Shown here piece by piece: positions 63,276 to 64,000 of a DNA stretch of 64,000 nt. The stretch's first letter is position 1, and each line of letters starts with the position of its first letter. This DNA comes from Bremerella cremea (GTDB lineage: Bacteria > Planctomycetota > Planctomycetia > Pirellulales > Pirellulaceae), in assembly GCF_003335505.1 (NCBI RefSeq), contig NZ_QPEX01000017.1, forward strand, positions 61,995-125,994. Direction: 5' to 3'. Both the position numbers and the translations under genes were made by a program. The notes under the pieces were generated by a model. That model was given only the letters and a program-made list of their open reading frames with translations, had not been told where the DNA came from and made no database searches.

Positions 63276-63857
63276 CTAGAACGCAAAAGCCTCCAGAACC
63301 TCAGATCCTTCGTCCGGGTCCGTATGCAGGTACACGGACGTTGTAGCAATCGACGAATGCCCTAACCAATCTCGGACCTGTACGAGACTGAAGCCTCGCT
63401 TCAAGAGGTGTGAGGCGAAGCTGTGCCGGCCTGAGTGGATCGACAGCTGCTCAACTCTATCTGGCGCCAGATAGGTCCGGAGAATCGTCTTAAACCGGTG
63501 CTGCAGGGCTCTCACGCCTAGCGGCTGGCCGCTCTCGCCCTTCCTGAGGTTGCAGACAAACGGGCAGTCCGGATCAGCCCACTGGGAGTCTCTCACAGCC
63601 TTCCAGGCGGCTATCTCTGAGAGCGTCTGGCGATCGAGCCAGAGAGGGACCTTCCGGCGTTTGCCGCCCTTGCCGTTGCTCACAATGATGTGAGGTCTCG
63701 TCTCTGTAAGAACTACTTCTCGAAGCTTGAGAGCTGAGATCTCAGAGACCCTGAGTCCGGATAACGTCCTAAATATTGCGCGAATTTGAGAGCCAGCTCT
63801 GGCTCTGGTATGGATTTGATTACCAACATCAACCAACCAGAACCGAGGACTGACCAT
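63276..63857 (-). pseudogene. Tyrosine recombinase, N-terminally truncated
   Basis: A 193-residue frame holding only the catalytic half of a phage/XerC-type integrase. All catalytic elements are seen: SGLRVSEISAL (Arg I), GKGGKRRKVPL (Lys), HSGRHSFASHLL (His-x-x-Arg), GHSSIATTSVYLHT (final His and Tyr). The core-binding N-terminal domain is absent. The ATG at 63857 lies about 20 bases from the presumed end of an IS3-like element, so the gene was probably cut by that insertion. It may still make a short protein, but a DNA-binding arm is lacking. Runs opposite to the first integrase. Confidence 0.8.
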
Positions 63858-63874
63858 GACGAATGTACCAGAAG

Positions 63875-64000
63875 TGAAGTGGACCCCATTATTCGGACCA
63901 CGGGCTTAGATAGAAAACCTTGCTCCGATCGGTGAGACTGGTGTGTTGAAACTACCAGCAAGCATCAGGAGCGAGGGATGGCACGGAAGCGGCGGATCTT
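63875..64000 (+). mobile_element. Left end of an IS3-like insertion sequence (partial)
   Basis: The sequence TGAAGTGGACCCCATTATTC from 63875 resembles the ends of IS3-family elements (TGAA...GGACCCC). It is followed about 100 bases on by a transposase-like start. The element continues past the window, so its right end and target duplication cannot be seen. It abuts the truncated recombinase frame. Confidence 0.55.
63978..64000 (+). CDS. Start of IS3-type transposase OrfA (partial)
   Basis: Only eight codons are visible. ATG at 63978 is preceded by AGGAGCGAGGG, a strong ribosome binding site, and encodes M-A-R-K-R-R-I, the usual beginning of many IS3-family OrfA proteins (MARKRR followed by a helix-turn-helix). 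The rest is off the window, so the call is tentative. Confidence 0.5.

Noticed and set aside
1..64000. CRISPR arrays, rRNA genes, complete tRNA genes
   Set aside because: No regularly spaced short repeats and no rRNA-like sequence were seen; the only tRNA-like sequence is the 47-nt fragment.

Overview
The window reads as chromosomal DNA of a planctomycete, most probably a member of the Pirellulales (Blastopirellula/Bremerella/Rhodopirellula-like). The indicators are a PSCyt1-DUF1549-DUF1553 / DUF1501 gene pair (32405-37025), a DUF1598-like secreted protein, several small Cys-rich 'CCAPEP' type secreted proteins, a planctomycete-type divergent tyrosine integrase, and lipoprotein and outer-membrane genes (lptE-like, bamD-like, RND efflux) typical of a diderm. 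Assignment is from gene content only; no rRNA gene or CRISPR array is present.

Layout. 1-10.4 kb: a partial DUF1598-like gene, Cys-rich secreted proteins, an orphan HPt protein, a LarA-like protein next to a YgfZ-type folate-binding protein, an HD-GYP phosphodiesterase, an RmlD-like reductase and an M29 aminopeptidase. 10.8-15.1 kb: a compact plus-strand operon of four genes, coiled coil - membrane-anchored FGE-sulfatase domain - zinc-ribbon GTPase - GAP1-N2-like protein, which looks like a GTPase-centred multi-component system of unknown role. 15.1-30.3 kb: a minus-strand housekeeping block (fliM, proA, then a long run phoH-pgpH-ybeY-CNNM/CorC-recO-bamD-lptE-folP, preceded by uppS-cdsA and purA), covering envelope biogenesis, ribosome maturation, DNA repair and folate. 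30.6-51.7 kb: a gingipain-like C25 peptidase, the PSCyt/DUF1501 pair, a coiled-coil membrane protein, an esterase, a phosphatase-glyoxalase fusion, SlyD, a UbiD-like decarboxylase, a VCBS-repeat protein, an NtrB/NtrC-like two-component pair, an M1 aminopeptidase with HEAT repeats, an isoaspartyl peptidase and an HPr-like protein with an altered active site.

51.8-59.2 kb: a complete RND tripartite efflux system. The inner-membrane pump and adaptor run leftward, divergent from a TetR regulator; the outer-membrane factor and a small Cys-rich secreted protein follow rightward. Three near-identical 16-bp palindromes (TAMACT-N4-RGTGTA) lie in front of the adaptor, the tetR gene and the outer-membrane factor, so one regulator probably controls the whole set.

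59.8-64 kb: the left end of an integrated element. A 47-nt 3' fragment of a tRNA-Glu(CTC) gene forms the border, followed by a divergent tyrosine recombinase, a two-gene cargo (a protein with a proteasome-like Ntn-hydrolase N-terminus plus an overlapping 70-residue protein), a second recombinase lacking its N-terminal half, and the start of an IS3-like element that appears to have truncated it. The Ntn-hydrolase pair and the GTPase/GAP1/FGE operon are the best candidates for undescribed systems.
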